A stretch of 64,000 bases of DNA from Paludibacteraceae bacterium (GCA_024401475.1 JAKSKZ010000015.1:1-64000), one strand, 5' to 3'. Positions 36,808-46,044 are shown, numbered from the stretch's first letter. Numbers and translations are program-made. The notes: generated from the letters alone by a model not told the origin.

Positions 36808-37866
36808 ATGAGTGAAAAAAGAAAATCTGTTGTATGTGATTTATGCGGGGAAGAACTATTGCTGAAAGATGCAAGAAAAATCATTATTGAGTCTCGAAAT
36901 AACGCCGTAAGAAGTGTCGATTTCTGCCGAGTACAAATGTATTGGAATCTTGGCAAACGAATCTTCGAAGAAGAGCAAATGGGCAAAGATCGTGCCGATT
37001 ATGGCACATATTTGATAAAGAACCTTGCTGACAAACTAGAACCGGAATTCGGTAGTGGTTTTTCTGTCAGGCAATTGGAACTTTGCCGTCAGTTTTTTAG
37101 AACTTATCCAATTGCGAACACATTGTATTCGCAATTAAATTGGTCTCAATATAAGCTCCTTATAGCCATCAAAGATGAACACAAACGAGAATACTACCAA
37201 TTGGAATCCGTGAACAATGGATGGACTAAAAGAGAGTTAGAGCGACAAATCAACTCACAATTGTATGAGCGACTTTTGTTAAGCAACGACAAAGAGGAAG
37301 TGCTTGCAATTGCTAGAAAGGAAAAGATTCCACAAAGTGCCGAAGAAATCATCAAAGATCCAATGGTATTAGAGTTTCTTGGTTTAGAGAAAAAAGCAGA
37401 ATACTACGAAAACGATTTGGAGAATGCATTGATTGACCATTTACAGCAATTTTTACTTGAGTTAGGGAACGGATTTTCTTTTGTAGCTCGTCAGAAAAGA
37501 TTTCTTATAGAGGATGATGAATATTTCGCAGACCTTGTATTTTACAATCGATTGTTGCGTTGTTTTGTTGTGATTGAAATGAAGACCGAAAAGGCGACGC
37601 ACCAGGATTTAGGGCAATTGCAGATGTATGTGAACTATTTCGATAGAGAGGAGAAACTCCCAGAAGAGAATCCAACAATAGGAATTCTTTTATGCACAGC
37701 AAAAAACGACAATATGGTGAAGATGTCCCTTCCTATAGATAACAAAACCATATTAGCCAACCAATACGAGCTATATTTACCGAAAGAAAAATTGCAAGAT
37801 GAAGTGTCAAAATTGGCGAAGGCAGTTCTGCTATATGAGGAAAAGAAAAAAAACAGTCATGAATAA
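36808..37866 (+). CDS. DUF1016 (YhcG-like) PDDEXK nuclease family protein
   Basis: A 352-aa protein. The DUF1016 N-terminal domain is clear (RVQMYWNLGKRIFEEEQ, FSVRQLELCRQFFRTYP, LNWSQYKLL) and the C-terminal PDDEXK nuclease domain carries EYFADLVFYNRLLRCFVVIE followed by MKTEK, the D and E-x-K positions. The first ~30 residues include CDLCGEELL, a possible half zinc motif that is not part of the usual family. Function is not established. It has no clear promoter of its own and is enclosed by the two 26-bp terminator copies, suggesting insertion here. Confidence 0.85.
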   Translation: MSEKRKSVVCDLCGEELLLKDARKIIIESRNNAVRSVDFCRVQMYWNLGKRIFEEEQMGKDRADYGTYLIKNLADKLEPEFGSGFSVRQLELCRQFFRTYPIANTLYSQLNWSQYKLLIAIKDEHKREYYQLESVNNGWTKRELERQINSQLYERLLLSNDKEEVLAIARKEKIPQSAEEIIKDPMVLEFLGLEKKAEYYENDLENALIDHLQQFLLELGNGFSFVARQKRFLIEDDEYFADLVFYNRLLRCFVVIEMKTEKATHQDLGQLQMYVNYFDREEKLPEENPTIGILLCTAKNDNMVKMSLPIDNKTILANQYELYLPKEKLQDEVSKLAKAVLLYEEKKKNSHE

Positions 37867-37873
37867 TGATCTA

Positions 37874-37899
37874 AAGGCGGTCCAAATGGATCGCCTTTT
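37874..37899 (+). terminator. Second copy of the 26-bp terminator repeat
   Basis: Identical to 36722-36747. It starts 8 bp after the DUF1016 stop codon and could terminate both that gene and, in reverse, the VOC-family gene. Confidence 0.75.
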
Positions 37900-37919
37900 C
37901 TTTTATAGTCAAAACCATT

Positions 37920-38392
37920 TCAACGTCTGCCAATATAATGCTCGTACCACTGCCGTACAAGCTCAATCGGATGCTGAGTGCTTTTAGCGGTTTCCTCAAC
38001 CGAACACCCTTTAGCAAATTCCCGACAAGCAACGCTTTCCATACTCTCCGCAACTTCCAACAAATGGCCATCTGGATCATAAATATGAACACCACGCTGC
38101 AACCAAGGATATGTTCTCACTTCATGCAACATCTCCACTTCTGGATGATTTTTTTTTAAAAAGCATCTAAATCCTCGGTTTCAAAATAGAGCTCCATATT
38201 GTTCGTCTTGAATTGCATACTATCCTTAGGGAAACCTGCAATTGGGTCAAAATTCAATTGTAACGTCAAGCCACAACTCAATGTCTTACACCAACCTAAA
38301 TCACAAACCACATCTTGTCCAAAGAACTCCTTATAAAAACTAAGCGAACGATCCATATCACAGACCGCTATCAATGTTGTACTGAATTTCAC
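37920..38392 (-). pseudogene. VOC (glyoxalase-like) family protein, frameshifted
   Basis: Residues 1-78 (MKFSTTLIAVCDMDRSLSFY ... EDLDAF) match the first half of a VOC-superfamily fold; the second half continues in another frame (NHPEVEMLHEVRTYP, HIYDPDGHLLEVAESME) and adds a C-terminal helix pair (ETAKSTQHPIELVRQWYEHY). The break lies in a T9A5 homopolymer at about 38151-38164; adding one base restores the frame. Either a disrupted gene, a phase-variable run or a sequencing error. Substrate unknown. Confidence 0.78.
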
Positions 38393-38409
38393 ACCGCTAA
38401 TTTTACATC

Positions 38410-39423
38410 TTATTCTCCTCTTCCCCTATGAAAAGTCAGAACCGTTATTTCTCCATCACACCCTATACGAATAGGCAAAGTAGAGCCCAAACCCACATTG
38501 ATATATAGAGAGCGCACCCCACTCTCATCCTTTTTCGTATATAAGCCTGCTGTTTCGTCAAACACCCATGAGGCAGGCGACCAACCAAACAAACGAATCT
38601 GAGCTGAATGCGTATGCCCACTCAATTGTAACGGTATATCCGTTTGTGGCAGCACCTCTGCATCCCAATGTGTTGGATCATGGCTAAGCAAAAAACGGAA
38701 TCCTTCAGTGCCATCCATAGCCTTGGGCAAATCTCCCAAAGAAACCGTTTGATAGCCCTGCTTTTTACAGGAATGATTATCAACACCGACGACAGCTATT
38801 CGCTCATCACCTCGCTGCAAAAAGATATGTTCGTTACGCAAGAGTTTCCATCCCAAATCGGACTCCTGAAAATGAACCAATCGTCGAACCTCCGCCATTC
38901 TCTCCTCCGGTGTCTTGTATTTCCGTGAATAGATGACGAAATCATGATTTCCCAACACGGAAACCACACCATCCTTTGCCTTCAACCGTCGAAGATCATC
39001 CGCAAACGGTAAAGCCTCATCGACGCCCAATGAGATTAAATCGCCTGTAAAACATATCAAATCTGGAGACTGAGCATTCACCGAATCTACAATGGAACGT
39101 ACTATTTCTGGCTTGTCATTAAACGTAGACAGGTGTAAATCTGATATATGAACGACTTTATATCCTTCAAACGATTCTGGCATGGAAGGATGAGCATAGT
39201 CGACATTTCGCACTGAAAATTGCACTCTGCCAATCCAAAAACCATACGCCATCACACTCCATGACAACAATACCAATATCAGCGCAGCCCAGCCAAAAGG
39301 AGCATACGCAAGACTAAAATGCACTATTTTTCCTATCGCCCAACCAACGAGCCATATAACATGAGTTAGTAATGCCACAACTAAAGCAATCAGCACTACC
39401 GAAACCAACATAAAACCAACCAT
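38410..39423 (-). CDS. Membrane-anchored metallophosphoesterase (YaeI-like)
   Basis: About 337 aa from ATG 39423 (MVGFMLVSVVLIALVV), preferred over an earlier in-frame ATG at 39483 because the extra residues look non-coding and overlap a repeat. Two N-terminal membrane segments precede the calcineurin-like domain with HISDLHLS, FTGDLI, LGNHDF, LLSHDPTHW and LSGHTHSAQ. Such enzymes can cleave UDP-diacylglucosamine or similar phosphodiesters; the substrate here is unknown. It lies downstream of menB-menC but after a terminator. Confidence 0.82.
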   Translation of the reverse strand: MVGFMLVSVVLIALVVALLTHVIWLVGWAIGKIVHFSLAYAPFGWAALILVLLSWSVMAYGFWIGRVQFSVRNVDYAHPSMPESFEGYKVVHISDLHLSTFNDKPEIVRSIVDSVNAQSPDLICFTGDLISLGVDEALPFADDLRRLKAKDGVVSVLGNHDFVIYSRKYKTPEERMAEVRRLVHFQESDLGWKLLRNEHIFLQRGDERIAVVGVDNHSCKKQGYQTVSLGDLPKAMDGTEGFRFLLSHDPTHWDAEVLPQTDIPLQLSGHTHSAQIRLFGWSPASWVFDETAGLYTKKDESGVRSLYINVGLGSTLPIRIGCDGEITVLTFHRGRGE

Positions 39424-39485
39424 AACAAATGAATTATTGCGTAAATATAGAAATTTATATAGGTAGAACGACATACAAAACAATC

Positions 39486-39558
39486 AAAAAGCACCGAAAA
39501 GTTATAAAGAATCACTTATTACTAAAAATTTGAAAACGGTGAATTTATAGAGCTCACC
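39486..39558 (-). repeat. Partial copy of the 6.9 kb MITE-like element
   Basis: Read on the minus strand, it begins with GGTGAGCTCTATAAATTCAC and continues with close similarity to 6884-6970 (shared AAATTTTTAGTAATAAGTG-like and CTTTTCGGTGCTTT-like parts). The other end of the element is absent. It sits in the leader of the metallophosphoesterase gene. Confidence 0.6.
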
Positions 39559-39569
39559 TAAATCACGAA

Positions 39570-39608
39570 AAAAAATGCAGACTATCCCAATTGGAGAGCC
39601 TGCATTTT
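39570..39608 (-). terminator. menB-menC terminator
   Basis: Minus-strand stem AAAATGCAG / CTGCATTTT with an inner imperfect pairing, followed by a run of T. It starts about 20 bp after the menC stop codon. Confidence 0.75.
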
Positions 39609-39627
39609 ATTCTTTTTAAAGAACCTT

Positions 39628-40671
39628 TCAGTCAAAAGTGATTTTACGATTCACGTCATACGAAAGTCTATCTCCATTCAAGCAAAGGAACGAAGGCAAA
39701 TTATTAAGATACAATTGGCCAGTCCCTAAACCCTGAGGCATTGCCACGCCTTTCCTATATGTCCATTGAGCAATAGCATTGAGACCGATGTTCGACTCCA
39801 AGGCGGAAGTAATCCACCAACCTATGTTTTGTTCGTTGGCAAGAGAAATCCACTCGTCCGTGCCACAGAACGCACCATGAAGACTCGGTTTCAAAACAAT
39901 GAATTGAGGCTTGATTTCTTGCAACAAGCGTATCTTATCCTCTTTCTCAAAAACACCAATCAACTCCTCATCCAAAGCGATAGGCAATGGCGTATTCTTA
40001 CACAAATCAGCCATTTCGCTCCAATTTCCAGCCTTGATAGGTTGCTCAATAGAATGCAAATCCAATTTAGAGAGCACATCCAATTTTTTCAATGCATCCT
40101 CTGTGCTAAATGCGCCATTAGCATCCACTCTCAATTCTATGTCGGAACGCGAAAATTCGGAACGGATGGCACGAAGCATCTCCACCTCCTGGTCGAAATC
40201 GTGGGCTCCGACCTTCAGTTTTATGCAAGAGAAGCCTGCTTCAATCTTCGAACGCACTTGGGCAATCATCTGTTCCTTAGGCCCCACCCAAATCAACCCA
40301 TTAATCTTGATGTCACCCTTGCCTTGGGTGAAGTCGGAAGGGAACGGACGCATAAGGCACCCATTCTCCAAATCAGCAAAGGCCGTCTCCAAGCCAAAAA
40401 CGATGGACGGATAACGCTTGAATTTATCTTTGTAAGTATCCTTATAATCGTTGATGTTCCAGCACAAATCGGCCAGAACCTTCTCGTATTCAGGCACATC
40501 ATCCGCACTCAAACCTTTAAACAGAGCCGCCTCGCCCAATGCACATTTGTCTGGTTTGTCAGCATCCATCAAACGGATTATATACGTCAGTTTTTGCGTC
40601 AAGACTCCTCTGGATGTCCAACTTGGCGTCTTAAAATCCAACGTAAAAGGGGTAAATGAACAATGTAACAT
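39628..40671 (-). CDS. menC: o-Succinylbenzoate synthase
   Basis: A 347-aa enolase-superfamily enzyme of menaquinone synthesis. The KxK pair (CIKLKVGAHDF), metal ligands in RVDANGAF, IEQPI and ALDEEL, and the final VLKPS Lys are present. I start it at ATG 40671; a TTG at 40677 is the only earlier option. menB ends at 40674, so the genes are adjacent and co-transcribed. Confidence 0.9.
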   Translation of the reverse strand: MLHCSFTPFTLDFKTPSWTSRGVLTQKLTYIIRLMDADKPDKCALGEAALFKGLSADDVPEYEKVLADLCWNINDYKDTYKDKFKRYPSIVFGLETAFADLENGCLMRPFPSDFTQGKGDIKINGLIWVGPKEQMIAQVRSKIEAGFSCIKLKVGAHDFDQEVEMLRAIRSEFSRSDIELRVDANGAFSTEDALKKLDVLSKLDLHSIEQPIKAGNWSEMADLCKNTPLPIALDEELIGVFEKEDKIRLLQEIKPQFIVLKPSLHGAFCGTDEWISLANEQNIGWWITSALESNIGLNAIAQWTYRKGVAMPQGLGTGQLYLNNLPSFLCLNGDRLSYDVNRKITFD

Positions 40672-40673
40672 AA

Positions 40674-41495
40674 TCAAGGGAATTTAGGGAATTGCTTAAA
40701 GTTTGGCTTGCGCTTCTCCAAGAAGGCGTTCTTTCCCTCTTGTGCCTCGTCCATCATATAGAACATGAGCGTTGCATCTCCTGCAAACTCCATCAGACCA
40801 TGCTGGCCGTCCAACTCGGCATTCAAACCTCGCTTAATCATACGGATGGCCATCGGGCTGCGTTGCATGATGGTTTCGCACCACTCCACTGTCTCATCTT
40901 CCAATTGGTCGAAAGGAACAACCTTGTTGACCATGCCCATCTCTTCGGCCTCCTTGGCAGAATATTGACGGCAAAGGAACCAAATCTCGCGAGCCTTTTT
41001 CTGGCCCACACAGCGAGCCAAATAAGAAGAACCGAACCCAGCATCGAAACTGCCCACCTTAGGGCCTGATTGACCAAAAATAGCGTTTTCCGATGCGATT
41101 GTCAAGTCACACACCAAATGGAGGACATGTCCGCCACCGATAGCATAACCGTTCACCATCGCAATAACAGGTTTGGGCAAAGAACGAATTGCTTTGTGAA
41201 GATCCAAGACATTCAAACGAGGGACACCACCATCGTCGATGTAACCGCCACGACTCTTTACACGTTGGTCACCACCCGCACAGAAAGCCTTGTCACCAGC
41301 TCCCGTCAAAACCACCACGCCGATTTCTGGCGTTTCGCGGCAAATATTCATTGCATCCAACATTTCACGATTGGTTTGCGGGCGGAAAGCGTTTCGCACC
41401 TCTTCCCTATTGATTGTAATCTTGGCAATACCTTCATAGTATTCAAACTTGATGTCTTGGTACTCCTTGATTGTTGACCATTCTCTTTTTGACAT
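40674..41495 (-). CDS. menB: 1,4-dihydroxy-2-naphthoyl-CoA synthase
   Basis: A 273-aa crotonase-fold enzyme that closes the naphthoquinone ring. Diagnostic parts are [13 protein letters not shown], the oxyanion-hole segment [31 protein letters not shown] and [18 protein letters not shown]. First gene of the menB-menC pair; in many Bacteroidales it lies directly after menD, which here is 11.7 kb away. Confidence 0.95.
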   Translation of the reverse strand: MSKREWSTIKEYQDIKFEYYEGIAKITINREEVRNAFRPQTNREMLDAMNICRETPEIGVVVLTGAGDKAFCAGGDQRVKSRGGYIDDGGVPRLNVLDLHKAIRSLPKPVIAMVNGYAIGGGHVLHLVCDLTIASENAIFGQSGPKVGSFDAGFGSSYLARCVGQKKAREIWFLCRQYSAKEAEEMGMVNKVVPFDQLEDETVEWCETIMQRSPMAIRMIKRGLNAELDGQHGLMEFAGDATLMFYMMDEAQEGKNAFLEKRKPNFKQFPKFP

Positions 41496-41502
41496 AATTT
41501 TT

Positions 41503-41537
41503 AATTAAGAATTAAGAGGTAAGAATTAAGAGTTGGG
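41503..41537. repeat. Heptamer repeat run upstream of menB
   Basis: A run of AATTAAG / AATTAAGAG units (minus-strand TTAATTC-type heptamers) just upstream of the menB ATG. It is in inverse orientation to the run next to menD at 53110-53158. Confidence 0.6.
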
Positions 41538-41632
41538 GCGACCCTACTTACTTCATGTTCCTACTACCCCAAGTCCCAAAGGGCTAAACAAAAGAGGTAA
41601 GCAATACGCCACCTCGACAAAACAAAATTAGT

Positions 41633-41640
41633 AAAAACCT
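41633..41640 (-). promoter_or_regulatory. Possible menB promoter (-7 box)
   Basis: Minus-strand TAATTTTG matches TAnnTTTG, 138 bp before the menB ATG. The -33 region is weak. It would allow menB-menC expression apart from menD. Confidence 0.45.
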
Positions 41641-41661
41641 TCCAACGCACCCATAAAACAA

Positions 41662-41697
41662 GACATAAAAAAGGGATGACCGAAGCCATCCCTTCCG
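41662..41697 (-). terminator. Terminator of the T9SS-domain protein gene
   Basis: Minus-strand stem AAGGGATGGC ... TCATCCCTT with a GCTTCGGT loop, followed by six T. Confidence 0.82.
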
Positions 41698-41716
41698 AAA
41701 TATATCGTCAATTAGA

Positions 41717-43165
41717 TTATTTCTTGATGATTGCAGCAGCAACACCGTTTGCAGAAGCAACGCGAACTACATAAACACCCTCAGCAAGACCTGAGATATT
41801 TACGCTGTTACCGTTAGCAGAAGCAACGATAGCACCGTTCAATGCGATAACCTCTACGTTAGTTGCGTTCTCAGCAGCAACTACAACGTCACCGTCAACA
41901 TAAACCTCAGCAGCAGGAGCAGCAGAGAAGTCAGCAACGTCGTTACCAGCAGCCTTACCATAGAATGGAGCCAAGTCGATAGCAGCTTGAGAAATCAACA
42001 CTTGGTTAACCAAAAGTGCAATAGCGCAATCGTCTGATTGGAACTTCAAAGTGAACTTAGTTGCACCAGCAGGAACTGCTACGTCACCGATAGCCCACTC
42101 CCATTGTGACTTTCTTACGTATGTAGGGAATACAGCAACCTCATCACCATTGTCGAAGATAGCCTTAACTGTCAATGGTCTCTCAGCTGGAGTCTCAGCC
42201 AAACCATCCCAAACCTCTTGGTTATCAGATGTAACATCAGACTTAACCATTGCGTGAACAGCCAAATTTGTTGCACCAGCAGGAATTGCGATATCGTCGA
42301 TAGAGAACCAAGCCATTGCTTGTGAGCATTTAACTGCGTGAGCGGCCTCAGTTGCAGGAACCTGAGAATCATCCCAAGGCTTATTCCAGATACGAGTTGA
42401 GTTGATAGTCTTCTTTCCTACAGAGAATGTAGCACCACTCTTCCACTTGAAATCACCAGAAAGTTTACCAACATCCGACCAAACGTTAGACATTCTTGGA
42501 GAGAAGTCCTCTGCGAAGAATGGGAACTCACCTGCAGCGTGGAATGACAACTCCTCGATGTATGCTGGTTCATCAGCGATGTCAGCAGTACCTGCCTCAC
42601 GAGCGTAACCCATTACGAAGCTGTTAGCCTCTTTCAAGAAAGAAGGAGCAATCATATACAACTCCTTGCTAACCCAGTCACCACCGTTCTCGATTGACTC
42701 ATACGCAGCTTGAACGTTGAACATATAGTCCATGTAGTTCAATGACATTGAGTCAGCAACAGCTGAAAGTCCGAAGAAGAAAGCTGGCTTTGTTCCATCG
42801 TTTGCAGAACAGTTAACCAATGCCTTGTAAGTATTGTGACCCTCTGTTGAATCTGCTGCGAATGGGATACGATACTTCAAAGTCATCACCCAAGTCTTAG
42901 ACAAATCAAGTGGAGCTGCAGACAAATCGAAACGAACGTCCTTGTAATTTGCACCGTGGCGGTACTCAGCTACGTTCTTACCATCGAATGTTTGGCCACA
43001 TACCAATGTATCGTAAGCCTCAGTCTCAACTGGAGCATATGGGCGTTGAACGATACCGTCAGCCAACTTACCATCCTTGATCACATAATAACGTGCCTCC
43101 TCTGCTGATGCAGAAAGAGCAGCACCCAAAGAAAGTACTGAAAAAGCGAGTAAACTTTTTTTCAT
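41717..43165 (-). CDS. Secreted protein with T9SS type A sorting domain, function unknown
   Basis: A 482-aa protein. A signal peptide (MKKSLLAFSVLSLGAALSAS, cleaved near AEE) starts it. The middle is beta-rich, with two jelly-roll-like halves (about 40-230 and 240-410) containing ATNLAVHAMVKSDV and ATKFTLKFQSDD, resembling carbohydrate-binding modules but not assignable by eye. The last ~65 residues fit a T9SS type A sorting domain (NVEVIALNGAIVASA, INISGLAEGVYVVRV-like, ending IIKK). It is probably surface-attached or released. Strong codon bias suggests high expression. Confidence 0.78.
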   Translation of the reverse strand: MKKSLLAFSVLSLGAALSASAEEARYYVIKDGKLADGIVQRPYAPVETEAYDTLVCGQTFDGKNVAEYRHGANYKDVRFDLSAAPLDLSKTWVMTLKYRIPFAADSTEGHNTYKALVNCSANDGTKPAFFFGLSAVADSMSLNYMDYMFNVQAAYESIENGGDWVSKELYMIAPSFLKEANSFVMGYAREAGTADIADEPAYIEELSFHAAGEFPFFAEDFSPRMSNVWSDVGKLSGDFKWKSGATFSVGKKTINSTRIWNKPWDDSQVPATEAAHAVKCSQAMAWFSIDDIAIPAGATNLAVHAMVKSDVTSDNQEVWDGLAETPAERPLTVKAIFDNGDEVAVFPTYVRKSQWEWAIGDVAVPAGATKFTLKFQSDDCAIALLVNQVLISQAAIDLAPFYGKAAGNDVADFSAAPAAEVYVDGDVVVAAENATNVEVIALNGAIVASANGNSVNISGLAEGVYVVRVASANGVAAAIIKK

Positions 43166-43564
43166 CTTTTACACTAATTTAAGTTTATACTAATTTTAAT
43201 TGATTCCTCTTGTTTACAAAAATCGTGCTAATTAACGACTTTTTTCGCACATACGGAAAATGTTCGACATCTTTTTTTTGTCTTTCACCTTAAAATTAAC
43301 CAAAGACTAACAATAATTAAGAATTATGAATTAAGAATTATGAATTATCGCCTGAAGATAACGTCAATGATGCACCGCGCAGGAACAATCCCTTGTGGTA
43401 GCCCTTGGCGATTTTTTGCCCGAACCTCACCAACGAAAAATCCCTCTTTTTTTTGAAAAGCCAAATCAATCTTTTAATTTTGCAAAGATTAGGCATTAAC
43501 CAATAGCCTATACCATATTTATTATAAGATCTGGATGATTCATCCATAAATATTTTATTGGATA
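43166..43564 (+). other. Intergenic region with metY promoter
   Basis: Divergent 399-bp gap. It holds an AT-rich 5' region of the T9SS gene, a heptamer run (about 43317-43345), a segment of unknown nature (43346-43440) and the metY promoter. I saw no SAM riboswitch core in the short metY leader. Confidence 0.55.
43452..43482 (+). promoter_or_regulatory. metY promoter
   Basis: TTTG (43452-43455), 19-bp spacer, TAATTTTG (43475-43482): an exact match in both boxes and in spacing to the Bacteroidetes consensus. Leader of about 75 nt. Confidence 0.75.
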
Positions 43565-44854
43565 ATGGAGAATAACAAAAAACAAAATCTCGAAACAATT
43601 TGCGTCCAAGCAGGTTGGGCACCAAAAAACGGAGAGCCTCGCGTTCTTCCTATTTACCAAAGCACAACATTCAAATATGATAATACCGAGCAAATGGCCG
43701 ACTTGTTCGACCTAAAGGCTTCTGGTTATTTCTATACACGTTTACAAAATCCAACTAACGATGCTGTTGCAGCAAAAATCACAGCATTGGAAGGTGGTGT
43801 GGCTGGTATGCTTACATCTTCTGGTCAAGCTGCCTCTTTCTACGCAATTTTCAACATTTGTGAGGCAGGCGACCACTTCGTCTCTTCTTCTACTATCTAT
43901 GGTGGAACATTCAACTTGTTCGCTGTAACCATGAAGAAGTTCGGCATCGACTGCACATTCGTAGATCCAGATGCCAGCGAAGAAGAAATTGCAAAGGCTT
44001 TCCGTCCTAACACAAAGGCTTTGTTCGGAGAGACAATTGCCAACCCTGTGTTGAGCGTATTGGACATCGAGAAGTTCGCCCGCATCGCTCACTCTCACGG
44101 TGTGCCTCTAATCGTAGATAACACTTTCCCTACCCCAATCAACTGCCGTCCTTTTGAATTCGGCGCTGACATCGTAACTCACGCCACTACTAAATATATG
44201 GACGGACACGCCTCTAACGTAGGTGGTTGCATCGTCGATAGCGGCAACTTCGATTGGGAAGCTCACAAGGACAAATTCCCTGGTTTGACTGAACCAGATC
44301 CATCTTACCACGGATTGGCCTATACAAAGGCATTCGGCAAAAACGCATACATTACCAAAGCTACTGTTCAATTGATGCGCGACCTTGGTTCCATCCAAGC
44401 TCCTCAAAACGCATTCTTGTTGAACCTCGGTTTGGAGAGTCTCCATCTTCGCGTTCCTCGTCACTGCGAAAACGCTCAAAAAGTGGCAGAATATCTCGAA
44501 AAGAACGACAAAGTAGCATGGGTTAACTATAGCGGTCTAAAATCAAGTAAGTACCACGCTTTGGCACAAAAGCAATTCACCAACGGTCAATCTTGTGGCG
44601 TTGTCACATTCGGATTGAAAGGCGATAGAGAGCGTGCCATCCGTTTCATGGACAACTTGAAGTTGGCTTGCATCGTCACTCACGTAGCCGACGCCCGCAC
44701 TTGTGTGCTCCACCCAGCAAGTCATACTCACCGCCAATTGTCTGACGAACAATTGATCGAAGCCGGTGTTCGTCCAGACTTGATCCGTTTCTCAGTCGGC
44801 ATCGAAAATGTCAACGACATCATCGCCGACATCGAGCAAGCATTGGAGAAATAA
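43565..44854 (+). CDS. metY: O-acetylhomoserine aminocarboxypropyltransferase (sulfhydrylase)
   Basis: A 429-aa PLP enzyme of the Cys/Met metabolism family that joins O-acetylhomoserine with sulfide to form homocysteine. Seen are YQSTTFKYDN, TSSGQAASFYAIFNI, the DNTFPTPINCRPFEFGADIV stretch and the PLP lysine segment HATTKYMDGHASNVGG. Length fits MetY rather than the ~380-aa MetB/MetC. Own promoter and terminator, so monocistronic. Confidence 0.93.
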   Translation: MENNKKQNLETICVQAGWAPKNGEPRVLPIYQSTTFKYDNTEQMADLFDLKASGYFYTRLQNPTNDAVAAKITALEGGVAGMLTSSGQAASFYAIFNICEAGDHFVSSSTIYGGTFNLFAVTMKKFGIDCTFVDPDASEEEIAKAFRPNTKALFGETIANPVLSVLDIEKFARIAHSHGVPLIVDNTFPTPINCRPFEFGADIVTHATTKYMDGHASNVGGCIVDSGNFDWEAHKDKFPGLTEPDPSYHGLAYTKAFGKNAYITKATVQLMRDLGSIQAPQNAFLLNLGLESLHLRVPRHCENAQKVAEYLEKNDKVAWVNYSGLKSSKYHALAQKQFTNGQSCGVVTFGLKGDRERAIRFMDNLKLACIVTHVADARTCVLHPASHTHRQLSDEQLIEAGVRPDLIRFSVGIENVNDIIADIEQALEK

Positions 44855-44870
44855 TTCCATAACATTTCAA

Positions 44871-44917
44871 GGTGGTAAGTCGATCCGACAACAAAGGGCA
44901 ACTTACCACTTTTTTTA
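44871..44917 (+). terminator. metY terminator
   Basis: Perfect stem GGTGGTAAGT... pairing AGTGGTAAGT-type (GTGGTAAGT / ACTTACCAC) across a 20-nt loop, then seven T. Confidence 0.8.
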
Positions 44918-44992
44918 TGTTTCCGTTGCGTTTGGAGAGGTGAATACCAACGGGCCCCAATTCATAATTCATAATTCTTAATTCAATTCTTC

Positions 44993-45907
44993 GTGTCGAA
45001 ATTCAGTTTTAAGTATTTGAAAAATTTTGTCGTCCGTTTGTTTACAGACGAAGAGTTCAAAAAGAAAGTGGGAGATGTCATTTTCAATCCTGACTCTCCT
45101 ATCGGAAAATTGTTTGACATTTGCTTGATGGGATTCATCATTCTCAGCGTAATCATCGTCATAGCAGAGAGTCTGATTCCCGTTAGATTTACGCCCTACC
45201 TTCACGTTTTAGAGTGGGTGTTCACCATTTTCTTTAGTTTAGAATATGCGTTAAGACTCTATTGTGCCGAAAATAGGCACAAATACGCATTTAGTTTTTT
45301 TGGCGTTATAGACTTGCTGGCCATCCTTCCAACCTATCTGAGCTTCTTCATACAAGGAGCGCACGGCTTGATGGTCATCCGAATATTCCGTATCATCAGA
45401 GTCTTTCGTGTATTCAAACTATTTAGCTTTTTATCCGAAGGGAATATGCTGCTGCAATCCCTAAAAGAGAGCAGCAAGAAAATTATCGTATTCTTCTTAT
45501 TCGTACTTCTTCTTGCCATTTCGATAGGTACGATTATGTATCTAATTGAAAACGGAGAACCAGACTCAAGTTTCACCAGCATACCGAAAGGAATCTATTG
45601 GGCTGTCGTGACGATGACAACCGTAGGCTACGGAGACGTGACGCCGGTCACCGCCTTGGGTCAATTTTTGTCAACCGTCGTAATGCTGTTAGGCTACACC
45701 ATTTTGGCCGTACCAACAGGTATCGTTTCGGCGTCCATGATCAACCAAAACCAAAAAGACCCCGGTCAGGTTTGTCCTCATTGCCACAAAGTGGGTCACG
45801 ACGTCAACGCAATATTCTGCAAACATTGCGGACAGCAATTGGACAAGAAGGAGACTGCAAGAATCGACGACGACAAACGAACGCAAGAAGGGGAAATCAT
45901 TGAGTAG
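44993..45907 (+). CDS. Voltage-gated-type potassium channel with C-terminal zinc ribbon
   Basis: A 304-aa ion transporter family protein, GTG start. It has six membrane segments with an Arg-rich S4 sensor (VIRIFRIIRVFRVFKLF), a pore helix and selectivity filter TMTTVGYGDVTP, and an S6 helix. After the channel (about residue 255 on) is a zinc-ribbon motif, CPHCHKVGHDVNAIFCKHC, then a charged tail. The ribbon suggests a cytosolic regulatory or interaction module. No promoter was recognised close by. Confidence 0.88.
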   Translation: MSKFSFKYLKNFVVRLFTDEEFKKKVGDVIFNPDSPIGKLFDICLMGFIILSVIIVIAESLIPVRFTPYLHVLEWVFTIFFSLEYALRLYCAENRHKYAFSFFGVIDLLAILPTYLSFFIQGAHGLMVIRIFRIIRVFRVFKLFSFLSEGNMLLQSLKESSKKIIVFFLFVLLLAISIGTIMYLIENGEPDSSFTSIPKGIYWAVVTMTTVGYGDVTPVTALGQFLSTVVMLLGYTILAVPTGIVSASMINQNQKDPGQVCPHCHKVGHDVNAIFCKHCGQQLDKKETARIDDDKRTQEGEIIE

Positions 45908-45993
45908 AGACGGTGTGCACACCGTCTCTACACCAATCGCCCCCCAAGAGGCAACGCCCCGGTACGTAAAAGCATAATCCGAACAGGGCTATG
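45905..45993. repeat. Dispersed intergenic repeat, copy 1 (inverted to 49463-49552)
   Basis: Starts with a perfect hairpin (GAGACGGTGTG / CACACCGTCTC) that can end the channel transcript, then ACCAATCGCCCC, CGCCCCGGTACG and AGGGCTATG segments. The reverse complement of 49463-49552 follows the same order with scattered changes. Confidence 0.65.
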
Positions 45994-46044
45994 TCAAATT
46001 AAGAATTATCGTCTGGCAAAAACGGCGATGAATCGCACATCATT

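Noticed and set aside
36808-37866. DUF1016 gene as part of a phage-defence island
   Set aside because: No restriction, abortive-infection or toxin genes are adjacent; it stands alone among metabolic genes.
39766-40659. 297-codon + strand frame opposite menC
   Set aside because: menC has all catalytic residues; the opposite frame has no family features.
43483-43564. SAM riboswitch in the metY leader
   Set aside because: The ~80-nt leader shows no SAM-I or SAM-II core motifs; only weak AT-rich pairing.
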